Shown here piece after piece: positions 34,017-42,948 of a stretch of DNA of 64,000 nt (the stretch's first letter is position 1; each line of letters starts with the position of its first letter). The stretch comes from JBELHR01 sp049607205 (GTDB lineage Bacteria > Bacteroidota > Bacteroidia > Flavobacteriales > Flavobacteriaceae). The translations under genes were made by a program, and so were the position numbers. The stretch covers positions 20,479 to 84,478 of the forward strand of contig JBMYWH010000008.1 of assembly GCA_049607205.1 (NCBI GenBank), given 5' to 3'. Under the pieces are notes generated by a model, which was not told the origin of the DNA, ran no database searches, and saw only the letters and a list, made by a program, of their open reading frames with translations.

Positions 34017-35321
34017 TTATAGATGTTTGTGGATTTGTTCTAAGGTTTTACTCTTATGTAATTTTAATTTAGAATTTTTAGGTGTTCCAACGATTTGAGA
34101 GGCATATATACCGGTATGACCAGAAAAGATATAGGCCACAACACAGGCAATACCTACATAAACTCCCATATCGGCTCCGAAGAGTTCAATTCCCATAAAA
34201 GTACAGGCTATTGGAGTATTAGTTGCACCTGAGAACACAGCTACAAACCCCATCCCTGCAAGCACAGGCATAGGCAGTGGAATGATCCAAACCAGAGCAT
34301 TTCCTAAGGCAGCTCCTATGAAGAATAAAGGAGTTACTTCTCCACCCTTAAATCCAACTCCAAGGGTAAAGGCGGTAAATAATATCTTTAACAAGAAGTC
34401 ATAAGAATTCAATTGCATATTGAACGAGTCTACAATGGTCTGAACTCCTAGTCCCATGAATTTAGTTCCTTCAGATCCCATTGCAAAGAAAATAATTGCA
34501 AGAATGGCACCTCCAATAACGGGACGTAAAGGGGGATATTTAATTTTTTTTGAGAGGTCTGAAAAGAAATGAGTTGAACTGGAGAATAACATAGAAGCAT
34601 AACCAAAAGCCACTCCTGCCAGCGCAGCCCAAAGGAAATTAATTGGATCCATGTGGGGAATAATACTCATATCAAAGTGATAATTGGTATGCTCCACTGG
34701 CCACATATGTCCTGTCCAATTTGCAATAACCGCAGCAATAAAACTTGGCAAGATAGCTTCATAGCGCATTCTACCAAGAACCAATACTTCTAATCCAAAA
34801 ACGGCTCCTGCTAATGGTGTTCCAAAAACGGAAGCAAAACCAGCAGAAATACCAATGGTGATTAAAATTTTTCTATTCTTATCAGAGAACTTAAACAGTT
34901 TAGTAAATTGATCCGAAATTGCCGCACCAACTTGAACTGCGGTACCCTCTCGACCAGCAGAACCTCCAAATAAATGAGTTAATACAGTTCCTATAAAGAC
35001 TAATACTCCCATGCTCAAGGGAATTACTTTTTTAGGATCATGAAATTCCTCTAAAAGTAGATTGTTACCTTTTACGGCCCGATCGCCGAAGTAATAATAC
35101 ATTAGACCTATAATCAATCCGCCTACAGGTAATAGCCATACAATCCATAAGTTTGCTTCTCGGTAAGAAGTTGCCCATTCCAAGGATATCAGTAACCATG
35201 CAGAAGCCGTTCCGGCTAAAACTCCTACTAGACTTCCAATGAGAATCCATCGGATAAGATATTTAAAAATAGAATATTCTTTTAATAAACTCAGTTGATA
35301 CTTTAAAGATTCAGTAGACAT
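34017..35321 (-). CDS. CLC-F-type fluoride/proton antiporter (CLC family)
   Basis: A CLC membrane protein of 434 residues from the ATG at 35321; the extension to 35393 is not CLC-like. The ion-selectivity motifs are those of the fluoride-exporting CLC-F branch, not chloride CLCs. GNNLL at 85-89 stands where chloride CLCs have GSGIP, GREGT at 123-127 replaces GREGP, and FKGGEVTPLFFIGAALG carries the Glu-Val-Thr seen at E318/T320 of the studied CLC-Eca. Chloride transport cannot be excluded without assay. No fluoride riboswitch was seen in the short upstream region shared with the divergent FUSC gene. Confidence 0.75.
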   Translation of the reverse strand: MSTESLKYQLSLLKEYSIFKYLIRWILIGSLVGVLAGTASAWLLISLEWATSYREANLWIVWLLPVGGLIIGLMYYYFGDRAVKGNNLLLEEFHDPKKVIPLSMGVLVFIGTVLTHLFGGSAGREGTAVQVGAAISDQFTKLFKFSDKNRKILITIGISAGFASVFGTPLAGAVFGLEVLVLGRMRYEAILPSFIAAVIANWTGHMWPVEHTNYHFDMSIIPHMDPINFLWAALAGVAFGYASMLFSSSTHFFSDLSKKIKYPPLRPVIGGAILAIIFFAMGSEGTKFMGLGVQTIVDSFNMQLNSYDFLLKILFTAFTLGVGFKGGEVTPLFFIGAALGNALVWIIPLPMPVLAGMGFVAVFSGATNTPIACTFMGIELFGADMGVYVGIACVVAYIFSGHTGIYASQIVGTPKNSKLKLHKSKTLEQIHKHL

Positions 35322-35410
35322 GAATGGTTCGTTTAAGAATTTATGGTAGGTAAGGTAAAAATAACGAAATTTAAGGAAATGCGCAATTTCCATTTACTTG
35401 AAGAATGTCT

Positions 35411-35418
35411 TACCTTTG
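35411..35418 (+). promoter_or_regulatory. Promoter -7 element for the FUSC-family gene
   Basis: TACCTTTG lies 18 nt before the ATG at 35437 and inside the longer TTG-initiated frame from 35398, which supports the shorter protein. Confidence 0.6.
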
Positions 35419-35436
35419 TATTTGCAAAAAAAGCAT

Positions 35437-36573
35437 ATGTCTTCAATCGATTCTTTTTTGAACCTGTTTAGAATTCCCAATCTTCATAATCGATTTTATG
35501 TCATAAGATCTCTGCGTCTTTCATTTATATTGATTTTGAGTCTTTGGTTAGGACCTTATTTAGACCTATCCTCGGAAAATGCATTTGCCTTATTTTCATC
35601 TGTCTTGTTTTTAGCGATTTCTGATATGGTTTGCAACATAAGTACTCGCTATAAGATGTTAGTCATTGTTACTATAGGTCTCATCCTGATGACTTTGTTA
35701 CTTTCTGTTTTTAATACGACTCACGCGTTAATTATTATTTTTATAGGACTTCTTGTAAGAGAGAGCTTTACCATAAGTTTTAGATTTCCAGAGGGTAATT
35801 TGTTTTTTACCATTATGCTCTTGGGCTTTAGTTTTTATCTGCCTTTAAAAATGAATTTTGAAGCGTCGAGTGAATTTTCATTGTTCCTGTTGCTCGGAGG
35901 TATATTATATCTACTATCTCTTTTTATTGGACATAGGATTTACGTTGTGTTAGAACGAAGAAAGGACCCGGAAACTGCAAAATTATTTTATGTAGAAGGA
36001 ACGAATCTAGTTCAGAAAACCTCCTTTATCGTCTCAAGAAAAGAAGCTTTAAAAAGACGTTCCGAAGATTTAAATTCAGAGTATTTTCACTTCTTTACCC
36101 ATCCCTATCGATTGGTGTTATCAATGACTCTAGCCTATGTATTCTCTGTTTTTTTAGACCTACATAATTCCTATTGGATCATGCTAACGGTAATAATCGT
36201 ACACAATCCTTCTCAGAAAATTTCTGCTGGAATTCCTAAAATTATGAAACGCTTCTTTGGTACAGTGATAGGTTTGATACTTTGTATCGGGCTAATTCGT
36301 TTTGATTTAAGCTATAGTGTTTTGCTTATTATTGTTGGATTGAGTTCTTTTCTCATTTTCTTATGCATGCGTCACAACTATTTTATGGCCGTGATTTTTA
36401 TAACTCTCTTAGTAATGACTTCCATAAAATTAAGTATGGGGCTTGATCAAACGATCTTAGAAGAACGCTTTATTGATACGATGATTGCTATTTGTATTGT
36501 ACTTGCATCCCATTTAATAATGCTAAGTTTAGAACGATTGTTTGCCTCGACTAGAAAGCCTCGGTCATATTAA
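35437..36573 (+). CDS. FUSC-family (fusaric-acid-resistance-like) inner-membrane protein
   Basis: A 378-residue protein with two blocks of about five hydrophobic segments separated by a soluble linker around residues 175-215. The second block carries the FUSC signature (HNSYWIMLTVIIVHNPSQKI, then KIMKRFFGTVIGLIL). FUSC proteins are usually efflux or aromatic-acid exporters (AaeB-like) working with a membrane fusion protein, but none is adjacent. Substrate unknown. It is divergent from the CLC gene, and its end overlaps the converging barrel gene by 23 nt. Confidence 0.7.
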   Translation: MSSIDSFLNLFRIPNLHNRFYVIRSLRLSFILILSLWLGPYLDLSSENAFALFSSVLFLAISDMVCNISTRYKMLVIVTIGLILMTLLLSVFNTTHALIIIFIGLLVRESFTISFRFPEGNLFFTIMLLGFSFYLPLKMNFEASSEFSLFLLLGGILYLLSLFIGHRIYVVLERRKDPETAKLFYVEGTNLVQKTSFIVSRKEALKRRSEDLNSEYFHFFTHPYRLVLSMTLAYVFSVFLDLHNSYWIMLTVIIVHNPSQKISAGIPKIMKRFFGTVIGLILCIGLIRFDLSYSVLLIIVGLSSFLIFLCMRHNYFMAVIFITLLVMTSIKLSMGLDQTILEERFIDTMIAICIVLASHLIMLSLERLFASTRKPRSY

Positions 36574-37747
36574 AATAGATAAGATTTTGTTTATTGATAG
36601 GATCATGTCCATAATCCAATCTGAAATTCATTCTAGGTTGAACCTCTATTCTTAATCCAACACCATAATTCCATAGTGGAGGAGACCAAGAACCTTCTTT
36701 AGATCCTGTACCACCAACACCTCCCCATGCGGCAAATCCAGTTTTTGCAATCCACTTTTGAACTTTAGTGTTTTCAGCAGTACTGAACATATGTCGATAT
36801 TCCACCAGGCCGAACATGGCATTTTGATCCCTGAATTGTCCTTTGTAATACCCTCTTAAATCAAAAGGAGAACCGATTTGAGCTAAATATGGAATTGGAG
36901 TATCTCCTATATTAATGGTTGCCTGAGTTCTCCAGGCCAAAACCGATTTATTAGATATGAATTTAAGTTGTTTGTATTGGCGATAATCTAAATTGAAAGT
37001 GGTGAATTCTGTGTTTCCTCTTAATATTTCTGAATAATAAACACCTGATAAATTTAGGTATAGACCTTTGTAGGCGTTGGCCGGAACATCTCTTGTGTCA
37101 TAGAAAAATTTAATACCGAGACCGTTGTTGAAGTATTTATAACCTTCAGCTGTACCTCCTTGAGCCTGATAATAGGGGTCATCTACCATTCCTTGGGCTG
37201 GATTCTTAATGTCATCTTGAGTAATGTCTAAAACAATTCCATAGAATAAATTAGAATCCCCAATTCTGTATAAAAATTCTGGATTTAGTTTGAATCCTTG
37301 ACTCTGGTATTTTGTTGTTGAGTCTCCTCTTGGTGTTGTAGAGTTCGTTGCATAACCTACACCATAGTAGTTGTCAAAGGTTTTCTTAAAATAAAAATTC
37401 CCGAAAATTCGGAACTTATCCTTATTAAAAAATATCTGCGGTTTAACCTGTAAAGACCCACCACCTTCAAAAATATAAGAAAAGGCAAAAGGCATTACTG
37501 ATCTTTTGAGTTCCTTGTCCTTAAAGTCAGTAGAGAAGGTGACAAGCGCAGAACCTCCAATAAGAAATCCGTAGTCCGGTGTATAACCTGGCCCTCCTAA
37601 GATGCTATAGCGATAGTTCTTATTCTGTTTCTTAAGTTTTCTTAATTCCTTTTTACTCAAGGCAGTAGTGTCAGATTTTTCTTGACCTTGCGTCGTGAAG
37701 GAAAGAATTATAGTGAAGATTAAAATTAGGCTAATTCTTAGGTTCAT
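36551..37747 (-). CDS. D15/BamA-family outer-membrane barrel without POTRA domains
   Basis: A 398-residue exported protein (signal ending TTQGQ). The body is a beta barrel with D15 hallmarks: GLGIKFFYDTRDVPANAYKGLYLNLSGVYY, SPFDLRGYYKGQFRDQNAMFGLVEYRH (an RGY-type loop), and a C-terminal IYFNMTEAF ending in Phe. POTRA repeats are absent, so it is a barrel-only member. It is a paralog of 39475-40674. A TATCTTTG promoter lies at 37765-37772. Confidence 0.78.
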   Translation of the reverse strand: MNLRISLILIFTIILSFTTQGQEKSDTTALSKKELRKLKKQNKNYRYSILGGPGYTPDYGFLIGGSALVTFSTDFKDKELKRSVMPFAFSYIFEGGGSLQVKPQIFFNKDKFRIFGNFYFKKTFDNYYGVGYATNSTTPRGDSTTKYQSQGFKLNPEFLYRIGDSNLFYGIVLDITQDDIKNPAQGMVDDPYYQAQGGTAEGYKYFNNGLGIKFFYDTRDVPANAYKGLYLNLSGVYYSEILRGNTEFTTFNLDYRQYKQLKFISNKSVLAWRTQATINIGDTPIPYLAQIGSPFDLRGYYKGQFRDQNAMFGLVEYRHMFSTAENTKVQKWIAKTGFAAWGGVGGTGSKEGSWSPPLWNYGVGLRIEVQPRMNFRLDYGHDPINKQNLIYFNMTEAF

Positions 37748-37764
37748 CCGGTTAGTGCTTTTTA

Positions 37765-37772
37765 CAAAGATA
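37765..37772 (-). promoter_or_regulatory. Promoter -7 element for D15-type barrel 1
   Basis: TATCTTTG on the minus strand lies 17 nt before the ATG at 37747. It is divergent from the promoter at 37817-37824. Confidence 0.6.
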
Positions 37773-37816
37773 CGGTATATGTAACAATAGTTTCATAAAA
37801 AATACTTGATAGGTAT

Positions 37817-37824
37817 TATCTTTG
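37817..37824 (+). promoter_or_regulatory. Promoter -7 element for the CoADR-rhodanese gene
   Basis: TATCTTTG lies 22 nt before the ATG at 37847. Confidence 0.6.
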
Positions 37825-37846
37825 TAGTTCAAAATCTTAGTTGAAT

Positions 37847-39478
37847 ATGTCAAATAGAATTGTGATTATCGGTGGTCTTAGTGCAGGTCCTTCTGCAGCT
37901 GCTAAGGCTAGAAGAGAAGATGAGAATGCAGAGATTCTCTTATTTGAAAAAACAAACCATATTAGTTATGCGACTTGTGGAATTCCTTATGCCTTATCGG
38001 GTAAAATTAAGGATAGGGATAAATTACTGGTAGTAAAACCTCAACTTCTAGAATCTAGATTTAAGGTAGAGATGCATTTGAATGAACCTGTAGAGGCTAT
38101 AGATACTGAGAATAAAACAGTTCAAACTAACCAAGGTTCATATCATTATGATAAATTGATTTACGCCGCTGGAGCATTTGCATTTACCCCAGATATAAAA
38201 GGCTTAAAAGAAAATCCGAATTGGGCACATGCCAAATCTTTAGAGGATTATGATCGCATTATAAAAAGTGAAGCTTTTCAAAAAGCGAAAAGAGTAAGTA
38301 TAATTGGAGCTGGTCTAATAGGGTTGGAAACCGCTGAAAACTTGGTCGAAAAAGGATTAGAAGTCAATGTAATTGAGCGTGGACAAACGGTTCTAGGACC
38401 ATGGGGACAGAGCTTCGGTTATATGGCCGGCGAAATATTGAAAGATCATGGAGTGAATTTGAGAACGGGATCCGAAGTGGTTGAGTTAGCTGAGGATGGA
38501 AGTTTGATTCTCGATAGTGGTGAGTCCCTTGACTCTGACTTCTTGATTGTCTCGATTGGAGTTATTCCTAACACTGGACTTTTAAAGGATCGCGGAGTGG
38601 AGACTATTGGCAACGGTGCCATTGTGGTCAATGATCACATGGAAACTTCAATTAAAGATGTTTATGCTGCAGGAGATTGTGCGGCGATTCCAGATCAGAT
38701 TTTAAATCAATCGGGATGGTTTCCAATGGGAACTCATTCTAATAAGGCTGGTAGAGTTGCAGGAGTAAATGCCGTTGGAAAAAATGAAGTATTCAAGGGA
38801 GGTTACGGTACTGCAATCATGCAATTGTTTGATCATACAATTTCGAAAACTGGTAAAAATGCTCGTGATTTAGAACGTGCAGGAATTCCGTTTGAAAGAA
38901 CTTTAATCATCGCAGGGGTAACTCCTGGATTTTATCCAGACCCTAGTGATTTGATCCTAGAGATCTTTTATCATGCAGAATCTCATAGAATTTTAGGAGC
39001 TGAATTGTTGGGTAAAAAAGGAGTGGATAAGCGAACTGATGTCCTGGCAACTGCGATTTATGCAAAATTAAGTATCGATGATTTACCTCAACTTGATTTG
39101 GCTTACGCGCCACCTTATTCTCCGGCAAAAGACCCTGTGGTCGTAGCGGGTTTTGTCGCTGGGAACTCGATGAGCAAGTCCTATAAAGAAGTAGGAGTAG
39201 AAGCGGCTGAATCCCTAATTGATTCTAAGCAAGATTTACAAGTATTAGATCTTAGAAATCCTGGAGAACTCAAAGCTGGAAAAATCGATGCAAGTATCAA
39301 TATACCCTTGGATCAATTAAGAGAACGATTGGATGAATTGGATTCTAATAAACCTACCTTAGTCTATTGCGCTAAGGGGCTAAGAGGATATTTAGGAACT
39401 TTAATTCTCGCACAACATGGATTCGGGAAACTCTACAATTTAGCAGGTGGATTTACCATGTGGAATAAACTCCACTAA
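37847..39478 (+). CDS. CoA-disulfide-reductase-like flavoprotein with C-terminal rhodanese domain
   Basis: A 543-residue CoADR-RHD/Npsr-type enzyme. Two Rossmann motifs bind FAD (IVIIGGLSAGPSAAAKARR) and NAD(P)H (VSIIGAGLIGLETAENL). The single active-site Cys44 lies in SYATCGIPYALSG. VKDVYAAGDCAAIPDQ is the second FAD motif. The C-terminal 90 residues are a rhodanese domain with Cys508 in the loop CAKGLRG. Relatives reduce CoA disulfide or persulfides with NAD(P)H. A link with bacillithiol is possible given bshC nearby. Its stop overlaps the converging barrel gene by 4 nt. Confidence 0.88.
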   Translation: MSNRIVIIGGLSAGPSAAAKARREDENAEILLFEKTNHISYATCGIPYALSGKIKDRDKLLVVKPQLLESRFKVEMHLNEPVEAIDTENKTVQTNQGSYHYDKLIYAAGAFAFTPDIKGLKENPNWAHAKSLEDYDRIIKSEAFQKAKRVSIIGAGLIGLETAENLVEKGLEVNVIERGQTVLGPWGQSFGYMAGEILKDHGVNLRTGSEVVELAEDGSLILDSGESLDSDFLIVSIGVIPNTGLLKDRGVETIGNGAIVVNDHMETSIKDVYAAGDCAAIPDQILNQSGWFPMGTHSNKAGRVAGVNAVGKNEVFKGGYGTAIMQLFDHTISKTGKNARDLERAGIPFERTLIIAGVTPGFYPDPSDLILEIFYHAESHRILGAELLGKKGVDKRTDVLATAIYAKLSIDDLPQLDLAYAPPYSPAKDPVVVAGFVAGNSMSKSYKEVGVEAAESLIDSKQDLQVLDLRNPGELKAGKIDASINIPLDQLRERLDELDSNKPTLVYCAKGLRGYLGTLILAQHGFGKLYNLAGGFTMWNKLH

Positions 39479-40674
39479 AAGAATTCATTATAATTAATAT
39501 AAAACCCGCTCTGACCTTGTATACCGCGTGCATAATCGAAGGTGATGTTAGAACGGGTTAACTTTTTGAGCATGATTCTAAAACCTGTACCATAACCTGG
39601 AGCAACGCGATCAAACAACTTAATCTCATCAAGTGATGAGGAAGCTGCAGAAACGTTCCCGAAGAAGACCATTCCATAACGATCTGGATGTTTCTTATCG
39701 ATCCCTAATCTCAAACGGTATTCCAGTTCGGTATAGAAATAGTTTTCTCCTCTATATCTTCCTTGCTTATACCCTCGACCAGAAGTTCCTTTTTGATCCC
39801 AACCTAAAGAGGCTAAATTCATATAAGGCAATTTACCACTGGCTAAGAAGGTTCCCATAAACCAAAAGGCAAGAACATTATCTTTTTTCTCACTGAGTCT
39901 GAAATAATTTCTATAATCTAAGTTAAGCATTTGAGCCTCTTGTTCATTTCCCAAACCTTTGCCATAACCTTTATAAGTTAAATTGGCGTACCAACCCGAG
40001 GAGGCATTGGTAGGAATGTCACGAGACTCCCAAGTAATGCTGAAGCCTAAGGCTAGGGATTGATAATTTTTAGTATCAAATCCATAAGCATTATTATATA
40101 GAAAATGAGAGGTGTAAACGGGTTGAGCTGCTTCTAAATCAAGAGCTTGGTCATTAATATTAGTATAGCGATCAAAGTAGACCCCTAGTCCAAGGAATAG
40201 ATTAGAAACTACTCTAGTGGACATGGTTTCATGGAAACGCAATAGGTCGTACTCCATGGGCTGTTCTTTATTAAAAAGAGTATTTGCAATATCTTGTGTA
40301 TCTCCTATACCCAAACCATAAGTGGGTTGTGAAGAAAGATAAAAACGCCAATCTCCATTAAAAATCCATCGATTACCAGGGGTATAAACATTGGATTTAA
40401 AATTAAACATCAACTGATTCATCGTCGTGTAGGTCGTAGTTAGAACAGCATTGGAAATTGTCGTTTTCTTTGGTGTGTCAAAGGCGAAATTTGAAGCCAA
40501 TGAAAGTCCAAACATAAAACCATAGGCTGGATTAGAACTTACAAAAGGCAAGGGTTGAAGATTGAAAATGCCATTTGAAGCTATGCTATCTTTTTCAACG
40601 TTTTGAGCGCTAACTTTTACAGTCCACATAGTGAAAACAAGTAAAAGTATAGTCAGTTGTTTTAGTTTGATCAA
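39475..40674 (-). CDS. D15/BamA-family outer-membrane barrel, second copy
   Basis: A 399-residue paralog of 36551-37747, with the same DIPTNASSGWYANLTYKGYGKG strand and a C-terminal YINYNEFF ending in Phe. The frame opens at 40701, but a TATTTTTG promoter element at 40699-40706 overlaps that codon. The start is therefore placed at the TTG at 40674, giving a normal signal peptide ending KVSAQ. No POTRA domain. The two copies flank the CoADR-rhodanese gene. Confidence 0.75.
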   Translation of the reverse strand: MIKLKQLTILLLVFTMWTVKVSAQNVEKDSIASNGIFNLQPLPFVSSNPAYGFMFGLSLASNFAFDTPKKTTISNAVLTTTYTTMNQLMFNFKSNVYTPGNRWIFNGDWRFYLSSQPTYGLGIGDTQDIANTLFNKEQPMEYDLLRFHETMSTRVVSNLFLGLGVYFDRYTNINDQALDLEAAQPVYTSHFLYNNAYGFDTKNYQSLALGFSITWESRDIPTNASSGWYANLTYKGYGKGLGNEQEAQMLNLDYRNYFRLSEKKDNVLAFWFMGTFLASGKLPYMNLASLGWDQKGTSGRGYKQGRYRGENYFYTELEYRLRLGIDKKHPDRYGMVFFGNVSAASSSLDEIKLFDRVAPGYGTGFRIMLKKLTRSNITFDYARGIQGQSGFYINYNEFF

Positions 40675-40698
40675 TTGATTTGTATTGATTGGTTCTTG

Positions 40699-40706
40699 CA
40701 AAAATA
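40699..40706 (-). promoter_or_regulatory. Promoter -7 element for D15-type barrel 2
   Basis: TATTTTTG on the minus strand lies in the 29-nt gap after the export operon and decides the start of the barrel gene. Confidence 0.55.
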
Positions 40707-40730
40707 CGGGAAATAGGCTTAATCACGTGC

Positions 40731-41834
40731 TTAACCTGTCTTTTTTTGATAACTCAAGACTGCCCAGATATTAAAAAACAGCGCGATAATTACTAGAGAA
40801 ATGAATTCAGATTTTAAATCCATCAAACTACTTCCCTTTAAATAGATTCCTCTCATGGAGCTCATCATGTATTTTAATGGTGAAATATCCGATAAATATT
40901 GAGCCCATTGCGGCATATTTTCCACCGGTGTATACAGACCACTCATAAAGACAAAAGTGATCACAAAAAAGAACATCATAAACATGGCTTGCTGCACTGT
41001 TGTCGCGTAATTCGAAATTACGAGCCCAAAACCGGAATAACCCAAAATAAAGATCCCAACAAAAAGATACAAGGTCAGCAAGGATCCTTGGGGATACAAA
41101 TCATAGACTAATATGCTTACAATCATACAGACCGTTAATACCAACAGACCAACAACCCAATAAGGAATGAGTTTAGACAGTATGAATGTAGATTTTTTAA
41201 TAGGTGTTACATTGATCTGTTCCATGGTTCCATTTTGTTTTTCGCCAACGATATTAAGTGCGGGAAGAAATCCTGAAATCATCGACAATACCATAATCAT
41301 AATGGCAGGAATCATATACATAGGATAGGCTAGGGTTGGGTTGTACCAATAAGCTGACAGCAATTCTACGCCTCCTTGTTGTTCAATGGCTTGAGGCTTA
41401 ATTTGATCAGAGAAGGAACGGATGATTTGTGATAAATAACCTGATCCTAAGCCCCCTCTTATCCCATTGACGGCATTGACCATGAATAATAGTTTAATTT
41501 GCTTTTCTCCTCGTATAATCCGCTTCTCAAAATTAATTGGAATCTCTATAACGATATCCGTGTTTTTACTTTCGATATTATTCAAACCTTGCTGATCATT
41601 TTGAATCATTTCTTGTAAGTTGAAATAACCTGAAGATTTAATTTTTTCGATTAACTGATGAGAATAGGTCGATTGATCGTGATCGATAATACTGATTCGA
41701 ATGTCCTTAACATCAAAATTCGCAACTAAAGGAAATATCAAAGTGGCCATAAAAGGCATCATGATAACGAGCCTTGGTAGAAAGCTATTCCTAATAAACT
41801 GTTTAAACTCTTTTTCTAATAAATATTTCAACAT
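40731..41834 (-). CDS. ABC-2 permease of a YbhFSR-like exporter (YbhR-like)
   Basis: A 367-residue permease with one N-terminal helix, a large extracytoplasmic domain (residues 45-170) and five C-terminal helices. NIVGEKQNGTMEQINVTPIKKSTFILSKLIPYW is the conserved coupling region, and MFFFVITFVFMSGLYTPVENMPQWAQYLSDISPLKYMM is the re-entrant end. It is the last gene of a six-gene export operon and pairs with the related permease encoded 2 nt upstream. Confidence 0.88.
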   Translation of the reverse strand: MLKYLLEKEFKQFIRNSFLPRLVIMMPFMATLIFPLVANFDVKDIRISIIDHDQSTYSHQLIEKIKSSGYFNLQEMIQNDQQGLNNIESKNTDIVIEIPINFEKRIIRGEKQIKLLFMVNAVNGIRGGLGSGYLSQIIRSFSDQIKPQAIEQQGGVELLSAYWYNPTLAYPMYMIPAIMIMVLSMISGFLPALNIVGEKQNGTMEQINVTPIKKSTFILSKLIPYWVVGLLVLTVCMIVSILVYDLYPQGSLLTLYLFVGIFILGYSGFGLVISNYATTVQQAMFMMFFFVITFVFMSGLYTPVENMPQWAQYLSDISPLKYMMSSMRGIYLKGSSLMDLKSEFISLVIIALFFNIWAVLSYQKKTG

Positions 41835-41836
41835 AA

Positions 41837-42946
41837 CTATTCGAGTCTAATTTTAAAGCGTTTGACACTGAGAATTATTAAAGCAATACTCATAAATATT
41901 AATATGGAGAATTCAAGTAGAACCGATTTCAACCCCAATCCCATAATCATCACTTTTTTAAGCGCCATAATAAACCATTTTGCTGGTACAATATTGGATA
42001 ATAGCTCAAGTACTAAAGGCATGTTTTCTGTAGGAAAGAGTAGGCCAGAGAGCATAACTACGGGCAAAATCATTCCCATTGCACTCATAAGAAGTGCCAC
42101 CAGTTGGGTTTGAGCAACAGAAGAAATTAATAAGCCTAAGGCTAAGGATAGTATCAAATAAACTTCACAAAGAATAAAAATATCAAACAGGCTTCCATTT
42201 ATAGGAACGCCTAATACATAGTGACCGAGTATCAAAATGGTGATTAGATTGATATTAGAAAGAAAGAAATAAGGGACTAGCTTGGAGATGATTAAGGTAA
42301 TTGGTTTTAAAGGAGAGACTAATAAAAGTTCCATACTTCCGTTTTCTTTTTCTTTTGCCAATGAAACCGAACTCATCATCACAGCAATTAAAAGTAAAAT
42401 CATTCCAATAACTCCGGGAACCGTATTGTATGTCCCTTCAAGGGTTGGGTTGTATAAGAATTTAACCTCAGGACTAAGTGTAGGTGTAGCATCCAAGAGA
42501 CCTTTGCTCTCTGTGACGAAAAATTGACCTAAAATCCCCGAAGCGTAATTCACCATAGTAGAGGCAGAGTTAGGGTCCGTTGCATCTGCAACCATCAAGA
42601 TCTGTGGAACTTGACCACTGCCAAGTTTTTGATAAAAGTTTTGATCAAATACTAATGCAAAACGAATCTCCCCTGATCTGAAACCCTGTTCTAGGTGATC
42701 GCGATCCTTATAATTATTCGCGTAGGAAAAATATTCACTTTGGTCTAGTTTATTGATCATTTTTTGAGTCATATTGTTGGGACTCGGATTTAATACTCCA
42801 AAGGATGAGTTTTTCATATCTGTGCTTATCCCGAATCCAAAGAGGATTACCATAATCACCGGAAGGATCAGAATGATAATCGTCGTCCATCGATCCCTAA
42901 GGATATGTAGAAACTCTTTTTTTACAAATACGGTGAATTGACTCAT
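41837..42946 (-). CDS. ABC-2 permease of a YbhFSR-like exporter (YbhS-like)
   Basis: A 369-residue partner of the previous permease with the same plan (start FTVFVKKEFLHILRDRWTTIIILILP). It has SLAKEKENGSMELLLVSPLKPITLIISKLVPYF and a C-terminal MLSGLLFPTENMPLVLELLSNIVPAKWF. The two permeases would form a heterodimer in the inner membrane. It lies 2 nt from both neighbours, showing a tightly packed operon. Confidence 0.88.
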   Translation of the reverse strand: MSQFTVFVKKEFLHILRDRWTTIIILILPVIMVILFGFGISTDMKNSSFGVLNPSPNNMTQKMINKLDQSEYFSYANNYKDRDHLEQGFRSGEIRFALVFDQNFYQKLGSGQVPQILMVADATDPNSASTMVNYASGILGQFFVTESKGLLDATPTLSPEVKFLYNPTLEGTYNTVPGVIGMILLLIAVMMSSVSLAKEKENGSMELLLVSPLKPITLIISKLVPYFFLSNINLITILILGHYVLGVPINGSLFDIFILCEVYLILSLALGLLISSVAQTQLVALLMSAMGMILPVVMLSGLLFPTENMPLVLELLSNIVPAKWFIMALKKVMIMGLGLKSVLLEFSILIFMSIALIILSVKRFKIRLE

Positions 42947-42948
42947 AA

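Noticed and set aside
35322..35436. Fluoride riboswitch upstream of the CLC-F gene
   Set aside because: No crcB-motif core could be found in the short gap by eye on either strand.
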